From Trissonchulus latispiculum (Eukaryota > Nematoda > Enoplea > Enoplida > Ironidae): a stretch of DNA of 64,000 bases. The position numbers and the translations under genes are program-made. The stretch is taken from positions 1-64,000 of the forward strand of contig JASAND010015551.1 of assembly GCA_030248195.1 (NCBI GenBank), given 5' to 3'. This document shows positions 21,719 through 31,865 of the stretch, in pieces (the first letter of the stretch is position 1; each line of letters opens with the position of its first letter). Below the pieces are notes generated by a model, which ran no database searches, was not told the DNA's origin, and worked only from the letters and a program-made list of their open reading frames with translations.

Positions 21719-22444
21719 ATGAAGCTGAGCCGTCGGACTCGTGGTGTGCGGGGGGCTCTCCCATTTTGGCGGGCCCGGGGTCTCCCTATACAGCTCCGCC
21801 CGAACCACCTGTCCAAGAACCTGCACCAGCTGAGGCTACAAATTGGGTCCAGGACGACAAAGGGGGAGGAAGTTCCTCCTCCAGAAACAGAGGCTACACC
21901 TGCCTCACAGGTAAATCCTCATAGCGTGGTACAAATTTCTGATTTGATGGGCCATTCAGCTCTCGCAGAACCGGGGGATGTCCCAGAAATTGACCTCGAA
22001 TCTGTTCTCGCATCGGGTGAAAACACTCCAGCATTTTTGATTGATGTCAACGGTCAAAAATTGGTTGCAATTGTAGATACGGGAGCGTCCATTTCTATCA
22101 TTAGTACGGGGGGCCTGGAACCTCTCCTCAGGGCGGGCGCAGAAATCGTGGTTCATTACCCGGATTCTATCAAAGCACGAACACCAGTAAGTGACTATTT
22201 GAAACTAATAGGGAAGGCGTTTTTGCCTTTTAAAGTTGGTCAAATTCAATTTGGGTGGCATTTTCATGTTGCTCCAGATTTTTATCGGGATATTTTGCTA
22301 GGTACTGATTTCATGAAGGCTTTTTCTTGGGATATCATCCTTTCTCAGAATAAAGTTTACATGGGTACGATGAACCATGATTTGCTCACCCCTGACCAAT
22401 TGAGAGCTGAATGGAATACCCGGGACGGGATTCAACAGTTTTAG
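21719..22444 (+). CDS. Retroviral-type aspartic protease
   Basis: The catalytic motif 'VAIVDTGASISIIS' lies at about residues 115-128, and the second signature 'DILLGTDFM' at about residues 191-199. Both are typical of Ty3/gypsy proteases, which cut Gag-Pol. The DTGA active-site triad is intact. The first 60 residues are a proline- and glutamate-rich linker of no known function. The following reading frame overlaps in another frame from 22411, so Pol continues by a frameshift or has been broken here. Confidence 0.9.
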   Translation: MKLSRRTRGVRGALPFWRARGLPIQLRPNHLSKNLHQLRLQIGSRTTKGEEVPPPETEATPASQVNPHSVVQISDLMGHSALAEPGDVPEIDLESVLASGENTPAFLIDVNGQKLVAIVDTGASISIISTGGLEPLLRAGAEIVVHYPDSIKARTPVSDYLKLIGKAFLPFKVGQIQFGWHFHVAPDFYRDILLGTDFMKAFSWDIILSQNKVYMGTMNHDLLTPDQLRAEWNTRDGIQQF

Positions 22445-23071
22445 CAGTGGTTCTAGCAGTTGACGTGGTGGTCCCTCCTTCCTCGGAGGTCTGGGCTCAG
22501 GCACGGGTCTCCCCAAGACTGACCGAGACTCCCCACCTATTCGAACCGTTTGATGATTTTGTACATATAAATCGTGTTTTGCCTTATGGGGGGATTGTTG
22601 TGCCTCGGGAAACAGTTTTTGATTTTTTGGTCGCAAATCCCACTAACCGCCCGGTCGAATTATCGAAGGCTACCATGTTGGGGTCCATTAGCCCGGCTGA
22701 AGACTATTTCGCCACAGACCCTAACTTAGAGGTACCGTTGGCAGTCACGAGGGCTCAAGTTAATATCAATACGTATACTGACGATATGTTATTCATTGTT
22801 GATGAGGACCTCGGGACCCCTCCTCCGCAAATTTCTTCTCCATTTACTGGGCCTTGTCTGATTCTCCTTTTGATGACCCGTTGGCTCTTAATTGTGATGT
22901 TGACTCTACTCAAGGGGACCTCCTGCTAAAAGAGGGGGTGGACCCCCTGCATCCGAACGAATTTTTTGACGAGCCTGAAAAAATCCCGGAAGCGACTTCG
23001 TGTGCGAAGGGGGTTACGGCTCCTCCTGAACCTCAGTCTCCTCTAAAAGAGGGGGTGGTCACCCCCAAAAT
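22445..23071 (+). pseudogene. Linker between protease and reverse transcriptase (broken)
   Basis: Two overlapping frames (22411-22929 and 22854-23192) give sequence of the protease-RT linker type: 'VHINRVLPYGGIVVPRETVF', then 'NRPVELSKATMLGSI', as in other Ty3/gypsy linkers. An acidic stretch carries two repeats of 'LKEGV', each encoded by the 12-mer AAAAGAGGGGGT (22928-22939 and 23045-23056). At least one frameshift separates the parts. Confidence 0.55.
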
Positions 23072-24506
23072 TTGGATTGGGAGGTTAAAACCTTGCAGTC
23101 ATGTTTGTTTGCGGGTGAGAACTTGGTCGATTTTTCACAAGAAACGAAAGATTCTTGGACAACGGTACCAGTGGCGTTTTCGGATGTCGTAGAGTCTTGG
23201 GCGTCAGAGTCTAAGTCTCACCCTGAGCCTCCTGCTGGTCAGGGACAACAGGGTGAGGGCGTGGACCCCAACCAGGTGCCTTCCGTTACTGTTCTTACTG
23301 ATCTGCCTAAAAAGTTTCGAAAATTTTTGCGTCGCAAGATCCATCCGGGAGAACCTGGGTTCGAGCCCCGTACGTATAGAGTGACCACTGAAAAATATCA
23401 CCCTACTGATTTGTGTTTTGACGAGGCCTTTTCACGTATCCCTCAGAACGGGGATATTGTACGTACTCCGGAAGAAGAGGTCGAGGTTGACCCTCTGTCG
23501 GCAGCTGAATCGGTAGCAACTGCTCTTTTTGCAGATGCAGCAAAACGTGCTCTTTTGAACTGGAAAATTAGTTTGAAGGATTGTTGTTTGTCCCGTCGTA
23601 ATCATCGGCGGCTAAAACTTATGATTCTAAATTTTCCTGACATTTGGGGCACTACAGGCGGTTTTGGTAAAACCGATATTGACTATCATTATATCGAAAT
23701 TGAGCCAGGAAAACGGCCTATCCGTGCCCGGGCGTACAAAGTTAGCCCGGCACAGAAGAAAATTATAGACGAAAATTATCCGTTTGGTTGGAGCAGGGCC
23801 TCATACAACCCTCTCGGTCTCCGTGGGCTTCCCCGATTATTCTAGTAGCAAAGAAAGATGGGGATTGGCGTCTTTGTGTTGATTATCGCTAATTAAATTC
23901 TGTCACTAAGAAAGATTGTTACCCTCTCCCTCGAATTGATGGTGTTTTTGAACTTATTTTGGGCCATTGTATCTTTTCGAAATTGGATTTAGCCTCGGGG
24001 TTTCATCAAATTCCTGTTTATCCGGCAGATCGGGAAAAAACTGCTTTTATTACTCATTCTGGGTTGTATGAATTCAAAGTTATGCTAAGTTATTTTAGTT
24101 TGGGTTGTGTAACGCCCCCAGTACCTTCCAACGGATAAGCGATCGTATCATGGAAGGGTTTATTGTTTATATTGATGATATTCTAGTTACTAGTCCAACT
24201 CAGAATCACCATCTGCAGCGTCTCCTTGATATTTTTCAACGTTGCGCAAAAGAGCATGCTTTGCTAAAACTATCAAAATAAGAATTTGCGCGGAAACAGA
24301 TGGCCTTTTTGGGTCATATCCTTTCAGAATTTGGCATTGCTACCAATCCTGACAAAATTCGGGTGGTCCGTCAATTCCCTGTCCCTCAATCTGTTAAGGA
24401 TATTCAAAGTTTTTTGGGTCTAGCGGGTTATTATCGTCGTTTTGTTCCTCACTTTGCAAAAATCGCCAAGCCTTTGACTCGACTTTTGAAAAAAGGTATA
24501 TACTGA
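23072..24506 (+). pseudogene. pol: Reverse transcriptase (broken)
   Basis: The amino part is open to 23845 and contains the usual entry 'YHYIEIEPGKRPIRARAYKV'. A frameshift near 23790-23845 then moves coding to another frame with 'VAKKDGDWRLCVDYR' (23845-23889), followed by an in-frame TAA, 'KLDLASGFHQIPV', and another frameshift near 24100. The catalytic YIDD box is at 24168-24179. A further TAA at about 24278 precedes 'MAFLGHILSEFGI' and 'QSFLGLAGYYRRFVPHF', the thumb/connection motif. All landmarks of a Ty3/gypsy RT are present in order, but at least two frameshifts and two stops make it inactive as it stands. Confidence 0.9.
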
Positions 24507-25173
24507 ATTTGTTTGGGACTCCTCTTGTCAAGTTGCTTTTGAGTCCTTGAAGGAAAAATTAATTACAGCACCCGTTTTGATCTATCCCAATTTTACGAAA
24601 CCTTTTACTCTTGTCACTGACGTTAGTTATCAGGATATAGCCGCTATTTTGCAACAAGCAGATGATAAGGAAAAATTTCATCCAGTAGCGTACGCGGCCA
24701 GAGCCCTTCATGCATCTGAAAAGAACTACACTGTTACCGAATTGGAGGCTCTCGCTATCTTTTTTGGGATTTCATATTTCCAACATTACTTTATTTTACA
24801 TTAATTTGACGTGATCACGGACCATCAGGCCCTGGAATACATCCTGGGCGATGCCGCAAAACCTAAGACGGCTGAAGGGAGGGTGGCCCGTTGGCGTGCT
24901 TTTATAGAACAGTTTCGTTTTCGCGTTATTCAAAAACCTGGTTCCGTCAACGGGGCAGCGGACGCATTATCTCGCAATCCGCCTGCCATTGCTGGGGTTT
25001 TTGTTGAGTATCCGAAATTTCCGGAATATCTTTTTGCTCTGTTAGATGACGTTATAGATGACGAAGGCCCCGATGATGGTCCTCACTCTGTGCCGATGCT
25101 CGCGGCAAAGGAAATTAGGTCTGAGGCCTTTAAGGCTGACCCGTTTACTTCTGCAATGATTGAGTTTTTGTAA
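24507..25173 (+). pseudogene. RNase H domain (broken)
   Basis: 'PFTLVTDVSYQDIAAIL' carries the first catalytic aspartate; 'YTVTELEALAIF' the glutamate; 'VITDHQALEYIL' the next aspartate; 'GAADALSRNPP' closes the domain. A stop (TAA near 24802) lies between the second and third motifs. A frameshift just before 24547 separates it from RT. It ends at TAA 25171-25173, where integrase sequence would normally follow in frame. Confidence 0.88.
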
Positions 25174-26402
25174 AATGATAAACTTCCGAAAGATTTACAG
25201 CTGGCCGCGTACGTACGTAGTTCTGCTTCTAAATTTGTCTATGAAAATGACATGCTATACCGTTTTCAAACTGATAAGAAAGGAGTTCCCTTAACTGATG
25301 CTATTCGCCTTATTGGGGTCCCCAATGATTGTCGTCAATATGTTCTCAAAGAATGTCATAATGACTTTTTGGGGGTTGTCATGTTGGGAGACCTAAAATG
25401 ATGGGAATAATAGCCGCTAGATACTATTGGGATACCCTTTCTCGTGATGTTACACGGTTTCTCGAGTGCTCTCAAGTGTGTGCGGCTTGCAACCCCGGTC
25501 CTCGCAAGCCTCAAGCCTATATGAAATTTTTTACTCCGGTAGAGGCACCATTCGAAAGGATCAGCATGGATGTCATGCATGTTCCTACTACTTCTGCGGG
25601 TCATTCCAAAGTTTTAGTGATGGTTGATTTTCTGACGCGTTGGGGGTGGGCCTTCGCTATGGGTAATGAACAGACTAATACTATTGCAAAACTTTTGGCG
25701 GAACAAATTATTGCAGTTCATGGGGCCCCTCACGAAATTTTGACTGATCGGGGCACCCCTTTTTGTTCTACTCTTATGGATGAGCTTTGCAAACTTATGG
25801 GAACGCGAAAAGTACGTACTACAGCATATCACCCACAGTCGAATGGTGCTTGTGAACGCCTAAACGGTACTCTTAAAGGCATGTTACGCAAATGTATGTT
25901 GGCTTTTGAGCTGGAGTGGGACACCCTTCTCCCTTGGGTGCTGTTCGTGTACCGCGCAGCCCCACATGCCTCTACCGGAGAGTCTCCATATTATCTTTTG
26001 CATGGACGTGATCCTCGTTTGTTTTCTGAAAACTTTTTGAAAATGCCTGATCCGACAACTAGAACTTTCAACTCGTCGTACGTGCAAGACCTGCGTAAAC
26101 GTTTACGTTTTTGTCGTGATTTACTGAAAGAGCATATGGAAAAAATCTTGAAAAAGCGTAAAAACGATTATGATGCGAATGTTAAGAAAATTGATTACAA
26201 AGAAGGTATGCTAGTATGGAAAGATATTGCAAAAGCGAATATACCAAAGGGTGCAAGCCGCAAGTACTTGCCAGTCTTCGAGGGACCGTTCCGGGTGGTC
26301 AAAGTTCTTGCACGTCCAAATGTCGAAATCCAGTCTACTACCAAAACAGATCCCCCTACGGAAAAAATTCATGTAAATCGCCTCAAGCCGTTCCTCACCT
26401 AG
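25174..26402 (+). pseudogene. Integrase with GPF/Y tail
   Basis: The amino-terminal zinc-binding part is split by a frameshift in the T5G5 run near 25367-25376, which separates its histidines from the frame of 25398-26402. In that 334-codon frame the cysteines are C28 and C31. The catalytic triad is D58 ('SMDVMHVP'), D117 ('ILTDRGTPF') and E153 ('NGACERLNG'), spacing DX58DX35E as expected. The tail has the GPF/Y-type module 'KYLPVFEGPFRVVKVL' and ends 'HVNRLKPFLT'. There is no chromodomain. The catalytic core itself is uninterrupted. Confidence 0.92.
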
Positions 26403-27139
26403 TTCTGTCTGATATTGTTCGTATTTTGTATTTTGTATGTATGCCTCACCTATGTCTTTTGTTCATTTTATAGCTTTTTGTTCTAGCGTGGTCTCATCTT
26501 TTTCTTTGTTTCAGCTTTTAACTATATGTTACTTTTACTATTTTAGGCGCTTATATAATTGTGTATCTTGTCTGGCACCAACCTGGTCCTTTCTGTTTTG
26601 GGTAAATAAAATTTTTCTTAGATTCTTTTGATGTTTCTTATAACGTATATACGTATTCTTTCTTAGATTAAATTTTCCAAATTCTGCCGTCCTTTTCATT
26701 CTTTTAGAACTATACTGTTGAATCTTCTTGAATTGTACGATATGTACTTCTTTCATTTTGATGTACTGAATTTTGAAATTCCTTGAATACGTACTGTCGG
26801 GTACCTTTCAAGTGCTCGTTTTTTGACGTTTCTTCTGTTTTGCTCTCTATTTTTATGATTCCAATTTTTCTCTAAATTTTTCAGTTTGTCGTAATGAGTT
26901 TGGCTTTTCTTTTAACTTCTATGTAATGCACTTTATTTATTTTTGTTTCAGAACTGGTTTGGTCACTTGTTTGGTTGCGAGTCCTGTTTGTGTTCAGTGG
27001 TCAGGAGGCCTTTTGGGGATTCTTGTCCACGTTTGGTTTGTTGTTTTGGACCGGATCAGGAAAATTGATCAGGTGGTATTTTTGATTATTTGAGTGCGTA
27101 GGGTCAGTTAGTCTGCCACAGTGTCTGTCGAGCAGAAAA
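26403..27139. other. Spacer between integrase and third reading region
   Basis: T-rich sequence with no supportable ORF. It may carry the splice acceptor or leader for the third region: an acceptor-like TTTTTGTTTCAG lies at about 26940-26951. Confidence 0.4.
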
Positions 27140-29335
27140 ATGGTTCGAAAACGCCGTCACCAAGATAAATCTGAAACGTCCGAACGGGAGTCTAGTCCTG
27201 AGCAACCGTTGTCAAAAGCTTTACAGGAAAAAGGGGCGACCCGGGACTGGAAAAAGCTTTCAGAAGTGGGTGCCCCTCCTAGCTCTCAGATTCCCTTACG
27301 CCGCTCTCAGCGGACGAAAAAGTCTCGCACTTCGGAATCAGATGCAAGCTATCAGCCATCTGAAAAAGATACCTCAGAAGAGGTCACAGTTGATGGTGAA
27401 ACAGTCTCGGACCCCTCTCCGGGTCCTGCCTCGAAATCTCAGAAAGCGACACGTTCACAAAAGGCAGCGACTCCACGCCGGTCTCGATCTTCTCGGAAAC
27501 GGGAACGCTCAGAAAAACGGAAATCTAACACAGAACCGTTGCCCCCCATTTCTTTACTAGATTTGAGCCTCGTTTTTGCAGAAAAGCCTCCCCCTAAGAT
27601 TGACTTTGGCTCCGCCTCCGACAGACGCTGGCGGGAGGACTGGCTGAATACAATTCACCAGGCTACGTTTTTGCCTGAAAAGTTACGATCAGCTACTGCC
27701 ATTATTACTGACATCTCAGACCTCTTCGGGGAGGTCGAAAATTTATTGTTCTGGGCTAAGGAGGCGGGATTTCTTGTTCTGGATGTTGAGGACCATTCTC
27801 AGAAATGGCTGGATATCCCCACGGGCCAGTCTGCGACGACCTTGCAGTTTGCAGTCCCAACAGATATCACAGCTTTTCGCGAACGAATTGATGCCCTGAA
27901 TCCGACTGTGGAATCCTAGTTTGAAACTGGGTTGAGAATCACGGTGATGATGGTTCACGTCATCTACCTCCAAGTCCCCTCCTGGAAATTATTAAGCTAT
28001 GCGTTGCAACCACTGTTCTATAACACTCCGTTTTCGGTTTTGGCGGTTGGCGCTTTGAGCGATGCGCGTCGGATTCTTGGCAACTTGAGCATTGATGCCA
28101 GAAATTCCTTAGTTGATATCAACCATTTCTACCGCTTTGCTTATCGCAGAATGGCCCTTAAGGGACTCCCGCCTGAGAATGACCCTGAACATCCAGTGCG
28201 GGGCCCACATATTTGGTTTGACGAGAATACTCAGCGGTGTCTCCTCCCTGCTAAACTGCATGAGAACCTCTCCATGGGGTGGTTATAGCGACACGTTCTC
28301 AAATATCCTTGGCGTTGTGTAAGGAAATTTCTGCGCACGGTTTTATGTCCTTTTTGAAGCCTTCTGAAATTGTGTACGCGATCAAAGATGCAGTCGACCT
28401 AGTTTTGGTTGTTCAGCGCTTGCTACATGCGTGCCCGTCCTTTCTGACGAAGCACTTTCAACTTCTGCAGCGTACCAAAACCGTGAGCCAAGTTTCGTAG
28501 CTTGATACCCTAGAACGCTTGGAAGGCTCGGCTCTTGCGCATATTATGGATGAGCCTGTTTTCCGACCTTTGACAAAATTTCTAGTTGCGCATATTGATG
28601 GTGACAGGCGTCACTCTCAAAAATTAGTTTATGTCAAAATTTTGTCAAAATCTCCGCCTTTGGACCTTTTGCCAGATCAAGACAAACTGAACTCTGACTT
28701 GTTCACTTCTGTGGGGGATCGCCAAAATCCTGCTTTAGTCCCGAGTGCACAGCAAATTGAGTTGGCCGGTGAAGAACCGGAATACACTTTTGCTCCGAAA
28801 GCTCCGAAACCGGACAAAGAGCGCAAGTAGCGCAAATTGGACGAAAAAGCTGCTGAACAGCATGAGGTGCCAGAGGGGCTTCCCTCAGAAATTCTGGACG
28901 TTTCTTCAAATTCTTCGGATGCGGAAAATGAGCCCAGGCCGGAAACGCCTCCTCCGAAATGGGAAGTGTCCTCGCGGCCACCTTCTCAGGAGGAAGTTCC
29001 AGCTGGGGACTCGCCCTTTCCCTTCACCCCCCCCTCCGTCCTCTCATCCCATCCGCTACCCGCTCTCCTCTTTCGAAACAGTCAAACCAGCCGGCAGCGG
29101 CTTTTCATGTTGCTTATACGGAGGAAAATCAGTCTCCCTGATGTCGCGTGTTGATTTTTCTATGCCTGAACCTTTGCAAATTACTTTTTCCAGGTTCTAC
29201 TTTTCCGGAGCAAGGGGGCGTCCCGCCTGCCGGCACTCCATCTGCAGGTTTGGGATTGACTCCCGACCCTATGTTTGCTCCTACTCCGGGCACAAATCGC
29301 CCTTCTCGTTCATCTTCAGTCCCGGCTTCACGTAC
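27140..29335 (+). pseudogene. Third reading region of the LTR element, amino-terminal part (function unknown)
   Basis: The ATG at 27140 opens 259 codons, basic and serine-rich at first ('RKRERSEKRKSNTEPLPP'), then globular ('WREDWLNTIHQATFLPEKLR', 'LLFWAKEAGFLVLDVEDHSQ'). A TAG at 27917 interrupts the frame, which then stays open to 28288. Coding continues in the next frame from about 28279 to about 29150 with TAGs at 28498 and 28828, then shifts again to a proline-rich stretch up to the LINE insertion near 29335. I recognise no domain in this part. It resembles an accessory gene placed where other elements carry env. Together with the part after the LINE it would be about 1300 residues long. 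Confidence 0.6.
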
Positions 29336-31863
29336 TACGGTACTTCTTTTGATCTTGTTCAACATGTACTTGAACCGACAAGGGATGTGGCTGTTTTGGA
29401 TTTAATATTTGCGAACACATCCTCCCTCATTTCAGAAACAAAACGTATGCCCCCATTAGGGAACAGTGATCACAACGTTGTTACTTTTTCTATTAATGCT
29501 GCATGCTTGAATTCTGTACCAAATAATTTACCTACAAAGGTCTGGGCTAATTCTGATAACGCTGCTTTGTATGGGTGCTTGCAGGCTACGAACTGGGGTT
29601 TGCTGTTTAAAGACAAATCTGTTAACGAAATGTGGACAATTTTTAAGGATATTTGCTTGAACCTCATTGATATCTTTGTACCGACGAAACTAACGGGCAA
29701 GCGGAAACACCCTCAAAGGTACTCTAATAATACCAAGAGAATGTTGGCCAATAAGAAAAAAGCGTTTCGAAAGATGAAAAAGAGTCCTTCTTCTGATAAC
29801 AGGAAAGCGTATAAACAAGTTGCTAAATTTTGTTCTGAATCTGTAAAAAAAGATAACCTGAAATATGAGGCCAAATTTTTGTCAAATCGAAACTCTAAAG
29901 CATTTTACTCCTATGTTAAAAAATCTTTGTCTCCTCATAGTAGTTTGTCTCTGCTAGTTGATGGTGACCGCCAGGTGTCTGGGGATTTTGATATGTCGAA
30001 TGTGTTTGCTAACCAGTTTTCTTCTGTTTATGTTACGGATGATAATAATCTGCCTACGGTTCCGGAATATGTTGTCGATGAGGATATAGCCCATTCACTC
30101 TCTAGCTTTAGAATCACCCGAAAACATGTAGAAAATGCCATTTCGAAACTGAAGCCAAATTCTAGCCCTGGGCCTGATGCCCTCCCAGCTGTTTTCTTTA
30201 AAAGGTTTAGCATACTTCTGTCTGTTCCTCTCCAATTAATTTTTCATGAATCCTTTGTAACAGGAATAGTGCCTAGTGACTGGAAGCAAGCTATAGTTGT
30301 TCCCATATATAAAGGCAAGGGTTCTAAGGCGGGAGCGGCTAACTACAGGCCTGTTAGTTTGACATGTATTTGCTGTAAACTGATGGAACGAATACTGAAG
30401 GATGAACTTTTTGATTACTTTACTAAATCCGGTTTTATATCTTGTCACCAGCACGGTTTTGTCTCTGGTAGGTCAACTCAAACACAACTTTTGAACTGTG
30501 TAAAGGATTGGGTCACATTTATTGACAAAAACATTCCGGTAGATGTAGTTTATATCGATATTAGTAAAGCCTTTGACACGGTCAGTCATTTGAAGCTGCT
30601 CTACAAACTGAAACGCTATAAAGTTCCTGATATATTTTGTAAATGGATAGAAAATTTTCTAAACGATCGCTATCAGGTGGTTCGGGTGAACGGGGTGTAT
30701 TCAACACGGTGTCGGGTTCTGAGTGGGGTTCCTCAAGGAAGTGTGTTAGGTCCACTATTGTTCTTGGTGTACATTAATGATGTAGTCAGTAGAGTTGAAC
30801 AAAGCTATGTAAAAATATATGCGGATGATACAAAAATATATTATACATGTGGTAGTGATGTTGACCGTAGTGTACTCTTACATGATATCGAAAACGTTTT
30901 TGGGTGGGCGAACGAGAACCAATTGAAAATTGCTTTGGAAAAGTGTGTTTTAATGCATTTCGGTGGAAACAACAGCGAATTCGATTATACTGTGAGCAAT
31001 GTTCAGATTCCAGTTGTAAACTCTATGAAAGATCTAGGAATAGTTGTAGATGATAAATTAAAGTTTTCCCAACACTGCTCATCAATCAGTGTTAAAGCTT
31101 TGACTCGTATGAACATTATTTTTAAGTCATTTCGATCACGAGACCGGGATTTTTTGTGTGCGATGTACACTACTTATATTCGACCTATTTTGGAGTATAA
31201 TTCGCCGGTATGGTCTCCGTATTTAAAAAAAGATATTGAGAGAGTAGAAAACGTTCAAAGGCGGTTTTCAAAGCGGATTCCGGGTTTGCGCAATAAAACG
31301 TATTCTGAGCGTTTGGCAATTTTGGGATTAGAAAGTTTGGAATTGCGTAGGATCAAAGCAGACCTCAATCAGTGCTTTCGCATAGTGAAAAATCTCGACA
31401 ACATAGATTTTTCTGACTATTTTGCCTACCGTCAGGATGTGGGATTAAGGGGACATAATTTAATGTTAGACTCTGTACACTGCCGAAGAAATGAGAAATT
31501 AAATTTTTTCAGTAGCAGAGTAGTTAAATTGTGGAATAACCTCCCCCTTGAAGTTGTCAAGGTTGATTCACTTGAGGCTTTTAAATCTAAACTGAAGGAT
31601 ATAGATTTGTCGATTTATACAAAGATCTTTTAGCATTTCTGTGGCTATTTATATACTGCACATGTTTATACTGTTTTCACGTAGTTTGTGGATGTAGATA
31701 TTAGTCTGAACTAGGTTTTATCTGATTGTTTTATATTGTTGTATGTACGGATGCATGTAAGTAGCTGTGTATACAGTTCTTTGTATTCCTTTTCAGTAAA
31801 TGTTTTACTGCGTGACTATAATCTTTACTGAATAAACCAATTGCTTGTTTGTTTGTTTGTTTT
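29335..31863 (+). mobile_element. 5'-truncated non-LTR retrotransposon (CR1/L2/Jockey-like LINE) nested in the LTR element
   Basis: The insertion splits the third reading region of the host LTR element. The 5' end is cut inside the endonuclease domain, as is usual for incomplete reverse transcription. The 3' UTR (31634-31839) includes AATAAA near 31830. It ends in a short tandem tail of TTTG units (about 31842-31862), a 3' end style typical of CR1/L2-related LINEs. No clear target duplication was found. The exact 5' junction is uncertain by about 10 bp. Confidence 0.88.
29336..31633 (+). CDS. LINE ORF2 fragment: endonuclease C-terminus and reverse transcriptase
   Basis: About 765 codons are open without a stop. 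The start is the tail of an apurinic-type endonuclease ('LVQHVLEPTR', 'VLDLIFAN', 'LGNSDHNVVTF'). The RT follows with 'SSPGPDALPAVFF', 'NYRPVSLTCICCKLMERI', 'QHGFVSGRSTQTQLL', 'VVYIDISKAFDTVSH', 'LSGVPQGSVLGPLLFLVYIND' fragments, and the catalytic YADD at 30818-30829. The C-terminal part ('LEYNSPVWSPYLKKDIERVE', 'SERLAILGLESLELRR') is typical of CR1/L2/Jockey-group LINEs. Being unbroken, it is younger than, or has decayed less than, the LTR element around it. The frame also reads into upstream LTR-element sequence from 28745, which is accidental. Confidence 0.93.
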   Translation, partial: YGTSFDLVQHVLEPTRDVAVLDLIFANTSSLISETKRMPPLGNSDHNVVTFSINAACLNSVPNNLPTKVWANSDNAALYGCLQATNWGLLFKDKSVNEMWTIFKDICLNLIDIFVPTKLTGKRKHPQRYSNNTKRMLANKKKAFRKMKKSPSSDNRKAYKQVAKFCSESVKKDNLKYEAKFLSNRNSKAFYSYVKKSLSPHSSLSLLVDGDRQVSGDFDMSNVFANQFSSVYVTDDNNLPTVPEYVVDEDIAHSLSSFRITRKHVENAISKLKPNSSPGPDALPAVFFKRFSILLSVPLQLIFHESFVTGIVPSDWKQAIVVPIYKGKGSKAGAANYRPVSLTCICCKLMERILKDELFDYFTKSGFISCHQHGFVSGRSTQTQLLNCVKDWVTFIDKNIPVDVVYIDISKAFDTVSHLKLLYKLKRYKVPDIFCKWIENFLNDRYQVVRVNGVYSTRCRVLSGVPQGSVLGPLLFLVYINDVVSRVEQSYVKIYADDTKIYYTCGSDVDRSVLLHDIENVFGWANENQLKIALEKCVLMHFGGNNSEFDYTVSNVQIPVVNSMKDLGIVVDDKLKFSQHCSSISVKALTRMNIIFKSFRSRDRDFLCAMYTTYIRPILEYNSPVWSPYLKKDIERVENVQRRFSKRIPGLRNKTYSERLAILGLESLELRRIKADLNQCFRIVKNLDNIDFSDYFAYRQDVGLRGHNLMLDSVHCRRNEKLNFFSSRVVKLWNNLPLEVVKVDSLEAFKSKLKDIDLSIYTKIF

Positions 31864-31865
31864 AG

